A DNA stretch of 64,000 nt, taken from assembly GCF_000734895.2 (NCBI RefSeq), contig NZ_CP011383.1:1-64000 (forward strand), written 5' to 3'. Positions within the stretch are counted from its first letter, which is position 1. Each line of letters opens with the position of its first letter. The stretch is from Calothrix sp. 336/3. Lineage in GTDB: Bacteria; Cyanobacteriota; Cyanobacteriia; Cyanobacteriales; Nostocaceae. Position numbers and translations under genes: made by a program. Below the pieces are notes generated by a model. The model was not told the origin of the DNA and ran no database searches. It worked only from the letters and a program-made list of their open reading frames with translations. Shown piece by piece: positions 7,894 to 17,028 of the stretch.

Positions 7894-9314
7894 CGGAGAA
7901 TCAAGAAGACCGTGTGTACTTTGAAGCGGTGTTGCGATCGCAAACTGGTGAGTCTATGTTTGCAGCTAATACCTATCTCGAACCAGACAACATCCAACAA
8001 TTTACACCCTCCCCAGGACGGGCAACCCAAGCCGCAGCAGCCCTTCAAGCCCTAGGCTTTCAAATTCGTCACATCGGTACCTTTTCCATTAGCGCTGAAG
8101 CACCAAAAGAACTGTGGGAAAGGGTTTTTAGCACGCGAGTTGAGCCAAGAAGCCAAACTGTCAGTCCGAGTATCGGTGAAGTCACCTACCTATCCCACAT
8201 TGCTGATGCTCCCTTTACAATCCCACCAGAATTAGCAGAATTGCTCGAACGTGCCTACCCCCAAAGCCCACCTACCTTATTGGAGTCTCCCCTCCCACCG
8301 CGTGTTAGCTACCACCATCTGACAGTTCCCGCAGATGTGGCAACCCTATTTCGTTCAACACAAGTTCACAAAGCAGGTGTCACCGGAAAAGGCGTTTTGG
8401 TAGCAATGGTCGATAGTGGATTCTACAAACATCCCTTCTATAAATGGCATGGTTACAATTACCAAGCAACCCTTGCTCCCGATGCAACCAACCTTGAACG
8501 GGATGAGAGTGGGCACGGAACAGCAGAGGCTGCCAATATTTTTGCAAATGCCCCAGATATTGATTTTATCGGAATCAAAATTGGCTCAAACTCAACCCTA
8601 GCATTTAAAATAGCTTCCGACCTCCATCCCGCAATCATAACTAACAGTTGGGGTTTTACTGTCTGCCGGGACACCCTACCCAATTTCCTCAAACCCCTCG
8701 AAGCCGCAGTCATAGAAGCAGTAAATCAGCGAGGTATCACCGTTTGTTTCTCCGCAGGTAACGGTCAGGCTGTCTTTCCAGCGATGATGCCTGATGTTAT
8801 TGCTGTTGGTGGTGTCTATGCCCATAACAGCTTGGACGGAGAAGACTTTAAGTTAGAAGCATCCGACTATTCTAGTAGCTTTGATAGTATCATTTATCCA
8901 GGTCGCCATGTTCCCGATGTCTGCGGATTGGTGGGGATGAAACCCCGTGGCATTTATATTATGTTGCCCGTGGAACCCGATTGCCGCATCGACAAGCGTT
9001 TGGGTGGTTCAGGCTATCCTAATAAAGACGAAACCGCAACTAATGATGGTTGGGCAGTAATTAGCGGCACCAGTGCTGCATCTCCCCAAATTGCAGGTGT
9101 TTGCGCTTTGCTCAAGCAAATACAACCAGATTTATCACCAGCGAGGATTAAAGCTATTTTGCGCGCATCAGCAAGGGATGTGAAAACTGGACGTAGCAAT
9201 GGAACCTGTTTAACTACTCCAGAAGGACAACTCGCAGGTAATGGATATGACGGAGCAACGGGAGCCGGGTTGGTGGATGCTCATGGTGCCTATCAGCTGG
9301 CTCGTTCTACCTAG
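7881..9314 (+). CDS. Subtilisin-like serine protease (S8) with N-terminal prodomain
   Basis: A 477-residue protein. Residues about 30-135 form a propeptide-like domain matching the protein at 7325-7636. The catalytic domain has Asp in VLVAMVDSG (about 178), His in DESGHGTAEAA (about 213), the oxyanion Asn in FSAGNG (about 291) and Ser in SGTSAASPQIAG (about 397). No classical signal peptide is visible, so the protein is either cytoplasmic or exported in another way. The ATG at 7881 lies in the last unit of the tandem repeat, whose upstream copies could affect translation. Confidence 0.9.
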   Translation: MTYLAENQEDRVYFEAVLRSQTGESMFAANTYLEPDNIQQFTPSPGRATQAAAALQALGFQIRHIGTFSISAEAPKELWERVFSTRVEPRSQTVSPSIGEVTYLSHIADAPFTIPPELAELLERAYPQSPPTLLESPLPPRVSYHHLTVPADVATLFRSTQVHKAGVTGKGVLVAMVDSGFYKHPFYKWHGYNYQATLAPDATNLERDESGHGTAEAANIFANAPDIDFIGIKIGSNSTLAFKIASDLHPAIITNSWGFTVCRDTLPNFLKPLEAAVIEAVNQRGITVCFSAGNGQAVFPAMMPDVIAVGGVYAHNSLDGEDFKLEASDYSSSFDSIIYPGRHVPDVCGLVGMKPRGIYIMLPVEPDCRIDKRLGGSGYPNKDETATNDGWAVISGTSAASPQIAGVCALLKQIQPDLSPARIKAILRASARDVKTGRSNGTCLTTPEGQLAGNGYDGATGAGLVDAHGAYQLARST

Positions 9315-9469
9315 GGTAGCCGCCTAGATATGTGCAAAATGGAACACGTTCTAAACTTTTGTAAAGCTAATTGTCAAAAACCTTAATTTACCGTTGTTTG
9401 AGCCTCAACTCAGATTTTGCACCTCTACGTAAAATCACATATAAAGTAAAAAGATGTGCGATAAAGTTA

Positions 9470-9595
9470 TACCAATTCACAATTCGCAATGCTCCCTGCG
9501 GGAGAGCTAACGCTAACGCAATTCGCAATTAAAAAACTTAGATGCAGCAAAGCTTTCAGGATTTACATCTGTATCAGATTTTTCGTGAAATGGTA
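9470..9595. repeat. MITE-like repeat A, copy 1
   Basis: This short element has ends TACCAATTCACAA and TTTTCGTGAAATGGTA, which form imperfect inverted repeats. It contains the stretch GCGGGAGAGCTAACGCTAACG. Related copies lie at 14446-14557, 18473-18584, 33363-33456 and 37699-37810. Its right edge overlaps the target duplication of the IS701-derived MITE that follows. Confidence 0.85.
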
Positions 9596-9599
9596 TTAC

Positions 9600-9769
9600 C
9601 CCTCTTTTGTTACTACGAGGAGAGAAAAATACTATCTCTACTCTGAAAACTAAACAAAATAATGAATTGTGCGGTCGCGTCTTAATTTTGTCATTTAAAT
9701 TCCTTTATTGAAAAAAGACGTAAATATAATAATTTCGGATTATTCTTTCCCCAAGGTAACAAAAGAGGG
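9600..9769. mobile_element. MITE derived from an IS701-family element (170 bp)
   Basis: The ends CCCTCTTTTGTTACTACGAG and CCAAGGTAACAAAAGAGGG match the terminal repeats of the complete element at 17029-18468, but there is no transposase gene inside. It is flanked by a perfect 5-bp duplication ATTAC at 9595-9599 and 9770-9774. It was probably mobilised by the IS701-family transposase. Confidence 0.9.
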
Positions 9770-10099
9770 ATTACCCATTTTTTATGGGTTTTCATAGCTA
9801 AATCAGGGGTTTTACTTTTTTACCGAGTAATAAAATTACATCAATTTTTCTTGGTGCAAGATGTGTGTCAACCATCCTTAAATCTCAGTCTAGGTAGCAG
9901 TAGACTTTTAATTGTAGATTTTTGCAGAAAGGGGGCGATCGCTCAGGGCAATCCTGCTACTTTAATTACAAGTATTCAAGTGGACATGATATAACGCACC
10001 ATCTAAATTTTCAAATGGATTCGTACCTAATGACGCGCTCTAGTTCCAAAATTAGAGATATACCTGTACATTATTAAAACTAGAGTAAATATCTCGTGG
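9770..10099. other. Intergenic upstream of the BMP gene
   Basis: No gene is seen. A HIP1 site lies at about 9934. The sequence TATTCAAGTGGACATGATAT at about 9970 matches the end of the inverted-repeat element at 29578-29683 and may be a solitary remnant of it. The promoter for the BMP gene is expected here. Confidence 0.4.
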
Positions 10100-11164
10100 G
10101 TGTTGAGGATGGCTGCAAACTTAGGTAGACGTAAATTTATTGTTTATGCTTCATCTGTAGTTGGTGGTAGCTTGCTACTGAAAAGCTGTGTCAATAAAGA
10201 GACAACACCATCATCAAACACAAGTGGTAGTAATAATTTTAAAGTTGCGATCGCGCTTCCCGGTTTAATATCAGATAAGGCTTGGAATCAGTCGGGTTAT
10301 GAAGGTGTACAGCTAGCCAAGCAAAAGCTAGGAGTAGAGATAGCACATGTTGAAAAAGTTGCACAATCCGACCAAACAGAAGTGTTATCTGACTTTGCCC
10401 GTCGCGGTTATAATTTAGTGTTTGCCCATGGGGGACAATTTGATGCGGCAATTCAACAAATAGCATCCCAGTTTCCCAATACATTTTTTGTCGGTGTTAA
10501 TGGTAATATCAGTGGTGCCAATATTGCTTCTTTAAGATTAGACCATTTGCAAGCAAGTTATTTGTGCGGAATTATTGCTGCTGCAATGACAAAATCGAAT
10601 AAATTAGCTTATATTGCAGGTCAGGAATTTCAAGCAACCCAAGAAGAATTACGTGGGTTTGAATTGGGTGCAAAATCAATTAAAAAAGAGATTCAAGTCA
10701 GTTCGAGTTTTACAGGTGATTGGAATGATGTTGCGAAAGCCAAAGAAGTAACATTGGCTTTAATTTCCACTGGAGTTGATGTTATTTATCAATGGTTGGA
10801 TAGTTCCTCTGCGACAGTTTTACAAACTGCAAGCGATAAAAATGTATATGCATTTGGTAATACTAATGACCAGTTAGAAGTAGCACCAAAAGCTGTTTTA
10901 ACAAGTGCTGTCAAACATCTCGATGCGGCAATTGTATATTTGACCGAACTAGCAAAACAAAAGCAAATCAAAGGACAGATTTATAAATTAGGTTTAGAAC
11001 GTCCAGATATTTTGACTTTAGGCAAATTTAATCAATTAGTACCGGAGGCAGTTCAAAAGCAGGCATTAAGCAGTAGTCAAGAAATAGTTAATAAAAAAAT
11101 TACTTTTCCAGTTTGTAAAAATGCAGGTAAAGATACATTTTGTGTCAATAAGGCAACTGTTTAG
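10100..11164 (+). CDS. BMP-family ABC transporter substrate-binding lipoprotein
   Basis: A protein of about 354 residues of the BmpA/PnrA/YufN type, which binds nucleosides or related solutes outside the inner membrane. A twin-arginine-like RRKF is followed by a hydrophobic stretch and a lipobox-like LKSC near residue 30. The mature part has the typical opening VAIALPGLISDKAWNQSGYEG and later FVGVNGN. The start is uncertain between GTG at 10100 and ATG at 10109. It is the first gene of the importer, and repeat D copies separate it from the ATPase gene. Confidence 0.9.
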   Translation: MLRMAANLGRRKFIVYASSVVGGSLLLKSCVNKETTPSSNTSGSNNFKVAIALPGLISDKAWNQSGYEGVQLAKQKLGVEIAHVEKVAQSDQTEVLSDFARRGYNLVFAHGGQFDAAIQQIASQFPNTFFVGVNGNISGANIASLRLDHLQASYLCGIIAAAMTKSNKLAYIAGQEFQATQEELRGFELGAKSIKKEIQVSSSFTGDWNDVAKAKEVTLALISTGVDVIYQWLDSSSATVLQTASDKNVYAFGNTNDQLEVAPKAVLTSAVKHLDAAIVYLTELAKQKQIKGQIYKLGLERPDILTLGKFNQLVPEAVQKQALSSSQEIVNKKITFPVCKNAGKDTFCVNKATV

Positions 11165-11180
11165 AAAAACGTCCTAAGTA

Positions 11181-11492
11181 AGTAGAACGGCTTAAATAAT
11201 TCACGTTATGTCAGTCATTGCGAATGAAACGACGTGAAATGAAGCACAAGTAGGTCGGTGTGAAAATTTCAATGTATGTCATTGCGAATGAAACGTAAGC
11301 TTCGCTATACTTTGTAAACGCGTAGCGTGCCGTAGGCTCTAGCAACCGCAACGGTTTTGTCAATTTTACATTCTGTTACATAGTTGGGTTTATTTTCATC
11401 GACTTACTTAATTCGGACACGCTACGCGAACGCAAGGGTTATGCCGATTTTACAATCTGTTACATAGTTAGGTTTATTCTCACCAACTTACT
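11181..11492. repeat. Nested repeat D, outer copy with inner copy 11249-11408
   Basis: The outer element starts AGTAGAACGGC and ends CAACTTACT with TA on both sides. Inside it a second copy runs from AGTAGGTCGGTG to CATCGACTTACT. Both share the interior CATTGCGAATGAAACG and TCTGTTACATAGTT. Other copies are at 14573-14747, 28193-28367 and 30710-30882. The TA flank suggests mobilisation by an IS630/Tc1-mariner-type enzyme. Confidence 0.85.
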
Positions 11493-11540
11493 TAAGTCCT
11501 AATTTAATTGTACTTTCCTACTTATAAACTTAATATATAA

Positions 11541-13037
11541 ATGTCATACTTAGATTTAGAAAATATTACTAAAAGCTTTGGTGATTTTATTGCCAATGAT
11601 AATATAAACTTAAATATTGAAATAGGTGTAATTCACGCTATCCTTGGCGAGAATGGTGCAGGTAAAAGTACATTAATGAATATTATTAGTGGCATATATC
11701 AGCCAGATAGCGGACGAATACTTATAAATAAAAATCCTATTAAAATTTCTTCGCCAGCTATAGCAATTAAACTGGGTATAGGTATGATTCATCAGCATTT
11801 CATGCTTATACCCCAATTAACTGTGACTGAAAATATTATTTTGGGAACTGATAATAACTTACATTTAAATTTAAGAGAAAAGCAAGCTGAAATTGCTAAA
11901 TTATCCCAATTATATAATTTAGAAATTGACCCGACAGCCAAAGTAGAAAATCTACCTGTGGGAATGCAACAGCGTGTAGAAATTATCAAAGTTCTCTACC
12001 GTCAAGCAAAGTTATTAATTCTTGACGAACCAACGGCAGTTCTCACACCTCTAGAAGTACGATCTCTAATAAATATTCTGCGTCAATTGGCAGCAAACGG
12101 ACATACAATTATTTTTATCAGCCACAAATTAGAAGAAGTTATTGAGTTGTGCGATCGCGTTACTGTTCTACGGGGGGGAAAAGTCGTAGCAAGCACTACC
12201 ACCAAAGAAACAACACCACAACAATTAGCCGATTTAATGATAGGTAAAGCCATTAATTTACAACTCGAACGAAAGCCAGTTACATCGGGAGAAATAGTCC
12301 TTTCGGTGCAAAATTTACAAGTGGTTGGCGATCAAGGTGTAACTGCTGTTAAAAATATATCTTTTGAACTGCGGCAAGGGGAAATTTTAGGTGTTGCTGG
12401 TGTTGATGGCAATGGACAACGAGAGTTAGCTGATGCGATTTGTGGGTTAAGGAAGATAAAAAAAGGTAAAATTTCTCCATCCCCTAACCCATCTCTGGTA
12501 TCTACAAGAGAAGAAAAATTGAGATTGGCATATATACCCGAAGACAGGCAAAAAAATGGCTTGGTAATGGAGTTTGATATATCCCAAAATTTGATATTAA
12601 AGCTTTTTAAAAAACTGCCTTTTTCTCGTTATGGTTTCTTACAACGGGATGTAATTAAGAATAATGCTATTTCTGCAATCACAGAATTTGATATTCGTGT
12701 AAATGACATACATATCAAAGCCAGACAACTTTCGGGAGGTAACCAACAAAAAATCATCCTAGCACGAGAACTATCAGGAGAACCGGAACTGATTGTGGCA
12801 ATGCAACCAACAAGAGGTTTAGATATTGGTGCAACAGAAGCGGTACGGCGACGATTATTAGCAGAAAAACAAAGAGGTGCAGCGATTTTGTATATTTCCA
12901 CCGAGTTAGAAGAAATAATGACGATGAGCGACAGAATTGCTGTAATCTATCGAGGTGAGTTTATTGGTATGTTAGATGCTGCGATGGCAACGGTTGAGGA
13001 AATTGGCTTATTAATGTCAGGTGTAAAAATATCGTAA
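11541..13037 (+). CDS. Nucleoside/sugar ABC importer ATPase (two ABC domains)
   Basis: A 498-residue tandem ATPase. The first domain has Walker A LGENGAGKSTLM (about residue 37), Q-loop region GMIHQHFML, a signature-like LPVGMQQRVEI and Walker B LLILDEPTAVL. The second has a degenerate Walker A (GVAGVDGNGQREL) but a perfect signature LSGGNQQKIILAREL followed by PTRGLDIGA. This asymmetric layout is standard for the RbsA/YufO/NupA group. It drives uptake through the two permeases downstream; the first permease follows after 32 bases. Confidence 0.95.
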   Translation: MSYLDLENITKSFGDFIANDNINLNIEIGVIHAILGENGAGKSTLMNIISGIYQPDSGRILINKNPIKISSPAIAIKLGIGMIHQHFMLIPQLTVTENIILGTDNNLHLNLREKQAEIAKLSQLYNLEIDPTAKVENLPVGMQQRVEIIKVLYRQAKLLILDEPTAVLTPLEVRSLINILRQLAANGHTIIFISHKLEEVIELCDRVTVLRGGKVVASTTTKETTPQQLADLMIGKAINLQLERKPVTSGEIVLSVQNLQVVGDQGVTAVKNISFELRQGEILGVAGVDGNGQRELADAICGLRKIKKGKISPSPNPSLVSTREEKLRLAYIPEDRQKNGLVMEFDISQNLILKLFKKLPFSRYGFLQRDVIKNNAISAITEFDIRVNDIHIKARQLSGGNQQKIILARELSGEPELIVAMQPTRGLDIGATEAVRRRLLAEKQRGAAILYISTELEEIMTMSDRIAVIYRGEFIGMLDAAMATVEEIGLLMSGVKIS

Positions 13038-13069
13038 GTAGCCATCATGAACTGCGTACACCAGGACAA

Positions 13070-14140
13070 ATGAAAAACCGCACGCTACTAGTAGGTTTAA
13101 CTGGAACGATCGTGACTAAATTGAGTAAATTTATCAGACCAATAATTTCACCACTGATTGCCATTATCTCCGCGCTTTTGGTTGGTGTAATCTTGATTAT
13201 TATCGCAGGTGCAAGCCCTATCATTGCCTACACTGCATTATTCCAAGAATCTCTCCTAACATACTTTGGATTTGGTAATACCCTTACCAAGATGACACCG
13301 TTATTATTCAGTAGCTTAGGTGTATTAATCGCCTTGAAAGCTGGACAATATAATATAGGTGGGGAAGGACAAATTTATTTAGGTGCTTTGGGTAGTGCTC
13401 TAATTGGTTTATATCTGCAAAATTTACCTACATTCATTCACATACCCCTGGCGTTATTAGCAGGATTTATATTTGGTGGAATTTGGGGTTTTATACCAGG
13501 TTATCTCAAAGCAATTCGGGGAGTAAATGAAGTTATTACTACGCTTCTTTTGAACTACATAGGGATTTATTTCATTAGTTATTTAGTCCAAAACCCATTG
13601 AAAGAGCTGAATGCACCAAGTCCCTATTCACCATTAATTGCTAAATCTGCACAACTACCAATTATTTTGTTTGGAAGTCTTGCCCATGCAGGAATTGTAC
13701 TAAGTTTAATAACAGCAATAATTGTCTGGTTAATCCTGAACCGTTCCACCCTCGGTTATCAGATCGAAGCAGTTGGATTTAACCCCAATGCTTCCCATTA
13801 TGCAGGTATTTCCGTACAACGCACCGTTATTTTAGTTATGACCTTAGCTGGTGGTTTAGCTGGTTTGGCAGGTAGTTGCGAAGTTATGGGGTTGAAATAT
13901 CGACTTTTTGACGTAGTTTCTCCTGGATACGGATTTGATGCGATCGCGATCGCCTTTCTCAGTCGCGGTAGCGTTATCGGTGTAGTACTAGCTTCATTAT
14001 TTTTTGGCGCTTTGCGAAGTGGTGCAAATGTGATGCAACGCAGTGCAGGTGTACCTGTGACAGTAGTGTACGCTATTCAAGGTATGACTGTATTATTTAT
14101 TGCCATGAGCTTGGCTTTAGAATATCGAGTCAAAAAATAA
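13070..14140 (+). CDS. ABC importer permease, YufP/NupB-like
   Basis: A 356-residue membrane protein with about nine or ten hydrophobic segments. The family-typical block LIALKAGQYNIGGEGQIYLG lies near residue 90 and RGVNEVITTLLLNYI near 150. It belongs to the BPD_transp_2 family and forms the channel with the second permease. The start is ATG at 13070, shortly after the ATPase stop. The partner permease is displaced by a 620-base repeat-filled gap. Confidence 0.93.
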   Translation: MKNRTLLVGLTGTIVTKLSKFIRPIISPLIAIISALLVGVILIIIAGASPIIAYTALFQESLLTYFGFGNTLTKMTPLLFSSLGVLIALKAGQYNIGGEGQIYLGALGSALIGLYLQNLPTFIHIPLALLAGFIFGGIWGFIPGYLKAIRGVNEVITTLLLNYIGIYFISYLVQNPLKELNAPSPYSPLIAKSAQLPIILFGSLAHAGIVLSLITAIIVWLILNRSTLGYQIEAVGFNPNASHYAGISVQRTVILVMTLAGGLAGLAGSCEVMGLKYRLFDVVSPGYGFDAIAIAFLSRGSVIGVVLASLFFGALRSGANVMQRSAGVPVTVVYAIQGMTVLFIAMSLALEYRVKK

Positions 14141-14269
14141 CCACAAATCTAGATAGACGTGGATTAGCCCTGTTTTGTCACTCTCGGAAAACAATAAGTA
14201 GCAAAATTAATTACACAAACATATGATCTGAAATTCTTGACTGACAATGAGCGAACCGGGAGCTGTAAT

Positions 14270-14441
14270 CCCTTTTTGTCACTCTGGGAAAAGAAAAATC
14301 AAAGTCAAATTTTCAACTCTAGATATAACATGCATTTGAGCGTTTATTTTCTAACACAATGGCTGAAATTATGGTTTTTTCATAAAAGCCTTATGCTGTA
14401 AGCATTTCAGACTATTCTCTCCCGAAAGTGACAAATGAGGG
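14270..14441. mobile_element. IS701-type MITE, second copy (172 bp)
   Basis: The ends CCCTTTTTGTCACTCTGGG and CCCGAAAGTGACAAATGAGGG form inverted repeats related to those of the IS701-family element. The perfect 5-bp duplication GTAAT flanks it (14265-14269 and 14442-14446). It contains no coding sequence. Repeat A begins directly at its right edge. Confidence 0.85.
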
Positions 14442-14445
14442 GTAA

Positions 14446-14557
14446 TACCATTTCACGAAAATCCTGAAACATATTCAAGCTCTAAAACCCTTGTCAAACC
14501 AGGATTTATTAATTACGTTAGCGTTAGCTCTCCCGTAGGGAGCATTGTGAATTGGTA
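14446..14557. repeat. MITE-like repeat A, copy 2
   Basis: It runs from TACCATTTCACGAAAATCC to GAATTGGTA and is nearly identical to the copy at 18473-18584. The left edge overlaps the GTAAT duplication of the preceding MITE. Confidence 0.88.
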
Positions 14558-14572
14558 TAAACTAAAGCTATA

Positions 14573-14747
14573 AGTAGAACGGCTTAAATAATTCACGCTA
14601 TGTCATTGCGAATGAAACGTTCGCGTAGCGTGTCGCTTTGCGACTTAGTGGAATGTTCGCGTAGCGTGCCGTAGGCTCTAGCAATCGCAATGGTTTTGAC
14701 GATTTTACAATCTGTTACATAGTTAGGTTTATTCTCACCGACTTACT
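14573..14747. repeat. Repeat D, copy 2
   Basis: It begins AGTAGAACGGC and ends CACCGACTTACT with TA on both sides (14571-14572 and 14748-14749). It is nearly identical to the copy at 28193-28367, including short internal repeats GTTCGCGTAGCGTG. Confidence 0.88.
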
Positions 14748-14760
14748 TAGATTAAAAAAT

Positions 14761-15696
14761 ATGGATATTGCTTTCTTTTCTGATTATCTCGCTTCTACTA
14801 TTCACCTTACCATCCCCCTCGCCTACGCTACACTTGGAGGGCTTTATTCGGAGCGTTCGGGCATACTTAATATTGCCCTCGAAGGAATGTTAATTACAGG
14901 TGCTTTTACAAGTGCATCTGCAACTTTTTATACTAATAATGTTTGGATAGGTTTAGTCGCTGCCTTAATAGTAGGTGCTTTAGTTGGACTACTCCACGCC
15001 TTTTTATGTGTAACATTACGAGTGAATCAATTAGTTTCGGGTTTAGCGATTAATCTTGTCGCTGCTGGCATCACTTCATTTTTAGGACGATTAGTATTCG
15101 CCAATAATAGTACTCAACGTTTACCAAATCTTATCGCCATAAAAATTCCCATTTTTGCCAACATACCATTAGTTGGTCGCTTATTATTTCAGCAAGATAT
15201 CCTCGTTTATTTACTATTTATAATTATTGGTTTCACCACATATTTTTTGTTTTACACAAACCCAGGTTTAAATTTACGTGCTGTGGGAGAATATCCCCAA
15301 GCCGCAGATACGGCAGGTGTCTCCGTAGTCAGAATACGTTATATGGCAGTCATCTTTGGTGGTTGTCTGGCAAGTTTGGGTGGCGCTTATTTAACCTTGG
15401 TGCAAGTGCGATATTTTACCGAAGGAATGAGTGCGGGAAAAGGATTTATTGCGATCGCATCCCTTATCTTTGGCAAATGGCATCCTATATATAGCACTTT
15501 GGCTTGTTTGTTATTTGGGGCAACAGAAGCTTTGCAATTACGAATCCAAGCATTAGGTGTAAATATTCCCTATCAATTTCTGATGATGTTGCCCTACATT
15601 ACCGCACTTCTAGCCACGATTGGATTAGCTGGAAAATCCACACCACCAGCAGGTTTGGGGGTTTCCTATGGTTCGAGTAAACATGATGTTCGTTGA
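14761..15696 (+). CDS. ABC importer permease, YufQ/NupC-like
   Basis: A 311-residue membrane protein of the same superfamily as the upstream permease, shorter by about one helix pair. The typical N-terminal block TLGGLYSERSGILNIALEGM is at residues about 24-43 and a conserved glycine-rich segment lies near GKGFIAIASLIFGKWHP. It completes the importer (lipoprotein, ATPase, two permeases). Predicted substrates are nucleosides or simple sugars, by family only. It has lost its close spacing to the operon because of inserted repeats and might need its own promoter. Confidence 0.93.
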   Translation: MDIAFFSDYLASTIHLTIPLAYATLGGLYSERSGILNIALEGMLITGAFTSASATFYTNNVWIGLVAALIVGALVGLLHAFLCVTLRVNQLVSGLAINLVAAGITSFLGRLVFANNSTQRLPNLIAIKIPIFANIPLVGRLLFQQDILVYLLFIIIGFTTYFLFYTNPGLNLRAVGEYPQAADTAGVSVVRIRYMAVIFGGCLASLGGAYLTLVQVRYFTEGMSAGKGFIAIASLIFGKWHPIYSTLACLLFGATEALQLRIQALGVNIPYQFLMMLPYITALLATIGLAGKSTPPAGLGVSYGSSKHDVR

Positions 15697-15759
15697 CATT
15701 CTCCACCCTTGTTAACCCTCTTTTATCACTATCTCCAGAGAATAATCTTAAAGCCTTAC

Positions 15760-15935
15760 TGTATAAGCACAAGCTTGTCACTGGACGACTTGAAGCCATC
15801 TGTATTGTTGGCGCATGAATTGGTAAACGCCAAAATTCCAGTAGATAAAATTACCTTTGCTTTGTGCAGAGTCGGCGATCGCCGAAATCGCAATCAAGGA
15901 ACACAGCCACTAATAGAAGATAATGCACAAAAAGG
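15760..15935 (+). pseudogene. Remnant of a ParA-type partition ATPase
   Basis: The frame SLDDLKPSVLLAHELVN continuing to IPVDKITFALCRVGD resembles the region after Walker B in plasmid ParA/MipZ-like proteins of cyanobacteria. Immediately after VGD the match continues in another frame (AEIAIKEH), so a small frameshift is present. The N-terminal nucleotide-binding part is missing. This is a fourth trace of a partition system in the window. Confidence 0.5.
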
Positions 15936-16123
15936 CTCAACGCCCTACGAAATCAAAGGTTTTAGCATCAAATATTAATTGACGGTATTGATATTAATAC
16001 TGGTTTTCAATGCCCAACAGCAATCACAGATTTTAGCATAAAGAGTCTAGAAAACAGGGTTTGTAGTTACGCTTCAGCGCTACCACCAGCTACAAACACA
16101 ATTAAAATAACCTATCGAAAATC

Positions 16124-16699
16124 CTAACCAATCAAACCAGCACGTTGAAATACTTCATTAGAAGTAAGTTCCAATCCTAGTAATAAATCATCGCTAATTA
16201 CCAAATTATCTCGATAGGTGACAGGAACAGAAGCAGGTGCAAAGATAGTGATAGTTCTGGCTTTTGTATCCACAACCCAAACCCGTAAAACCCCAGCTTT
16301 GATATAATCAGCAGCTTTTCCAGCCATCTCACCAAAAGTTTGACCAGGGGAAATAATTTCTACGACTAATTCCGGTGCAATTGGACAGGGTTCGTCTTTT
16401 AACCAATCAGCAGGAAGTAGGTTGTAGGAAACATAGGTTAAATCAGGAACAGGCATCCAGTTCTCATTTTCAATTGCCAATTTTATCGCCCATTCAATTA
16501 CAACTCGTCCCTTACCATGTGCCCATGCAGACAATAGTGTGAATAATGCACCAGTGGTGGAGCCATGAAAAAATTTGGGAGACATTTCATCATTTTTATA
16601 TTTGGGAACTGCTTCACCCTTAACAAATTCGTAGGTAATATCCCCTTCGGGGAGGGCAAGAAATTCTTCGAGGGTGAGTTGGGTTGTGAGTTGAGTCAT
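16124..16699 (-). CDS. Uma2-family endonuclease-like protein
   Basis: A 191-residue protein of the Uma2 (DUF820) family, which has a PD-(D/E)XK nuclease fold and is strongly expanded in cyanobacteria. The family N-terminus LTLEEFLALPEGD is present, then VPDLTYV (first acidic residue) and PELVVEIISPGQ (E-x-isoleucine type core), then KAADYIKAGVLRVWVVD. Most members have no known function. It is complete and stands alone; the flanking sequence is repeats. Confidence 0.88.
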   Translation of the reverse strand: MTQLTTQLTLEEFLALPEGDITYEFVKGEAVPKYKNDEMSPKFFHGSTTGALFTLLSAWAHGKGRVVIEWAIKLAIENENWMPVPDLTYVSYNLLPADWLKDEPCPIAPELVVEIISPGQTFGEMAGKAADYIKAGVLRVWVVDTKARTITIFAPASVPVTYRDNLVISDDLLLGLELTSNEVFQRAGLIG

Positions 16700-16750
16700 G
16701 GTTTATTTTAGGATTGGGGGATATGACTCTATTTTAGGTTTTTATTCATC

Positions 16751-16841
16751 AGGACTTATGCAAGAACTATACATTAACGTCATTGCGACGTAGGTCAGCA
16801 ATGTCAAAGCCTCATTTTCTCGTTACGATTACGTAAGTCCT
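16751..16841. repeat. Inverted-repeat element with AGGACTTA ends
   Basis: The left end AGGACTTATGCA is matched by TTACGTAAGTCCT at the right. No coding capacity is present. It abuts the next inverted-repeat element. Confidence 0.6.
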
Positions 16842-16842
16842 A

Positions 16843-16992
16843 AGAGTGTTCCAAGTAAAAAAATGCCCAATTGTCATTGCGAGGAGGAACGACGAAGCAA
16901 TCACATAATCTCCCAGTTCTTGCGATTGCTTCATTCCGCTTCGCTCCATTCGCAATGACACATTTTGGATCATTTATTTGTTGGAATACTCT
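16843..16992. repeat. Inverted-repeat element with GTCATTGCGAGG core
   Basis: The outer ends AGAGTGTTCCAA and TTGGAATACTCT pair with each other. The interior TGTCATTGCGAGGAGG pairs with GCTCCATTCGCAATGACA, so it can form a long hairpin. This type of extragenic palindrome is widespread in bacteria. Confidence 0.65.
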
Positions 16993-17028
16993 AAGTAGCC
17001 AGGTTTAATTAAAGGTAAGATGTGTTAT

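Larger units (their letters stand above)
14141..14760. other. Repeat-filled gap inside the importer operon
   Basis: There is no gene. The gap holds an IS701-like MITE (14270-14441), repeat A (14446-14557) and repeat D (14573-14747) in a row. A second, unpaired terminal-like sequence CCCTGTTTTGTCACTC lies near 14169. These insertions separate the second permease gene from the rest of the operon and may reduce or alter its expression. Confidence 0.8.

Noticed and set aside
11181..11492. tRNA or structured RNA
   Set aside because: The palindromes are explained by nested repeat D copies that recur elsewhere in the window.
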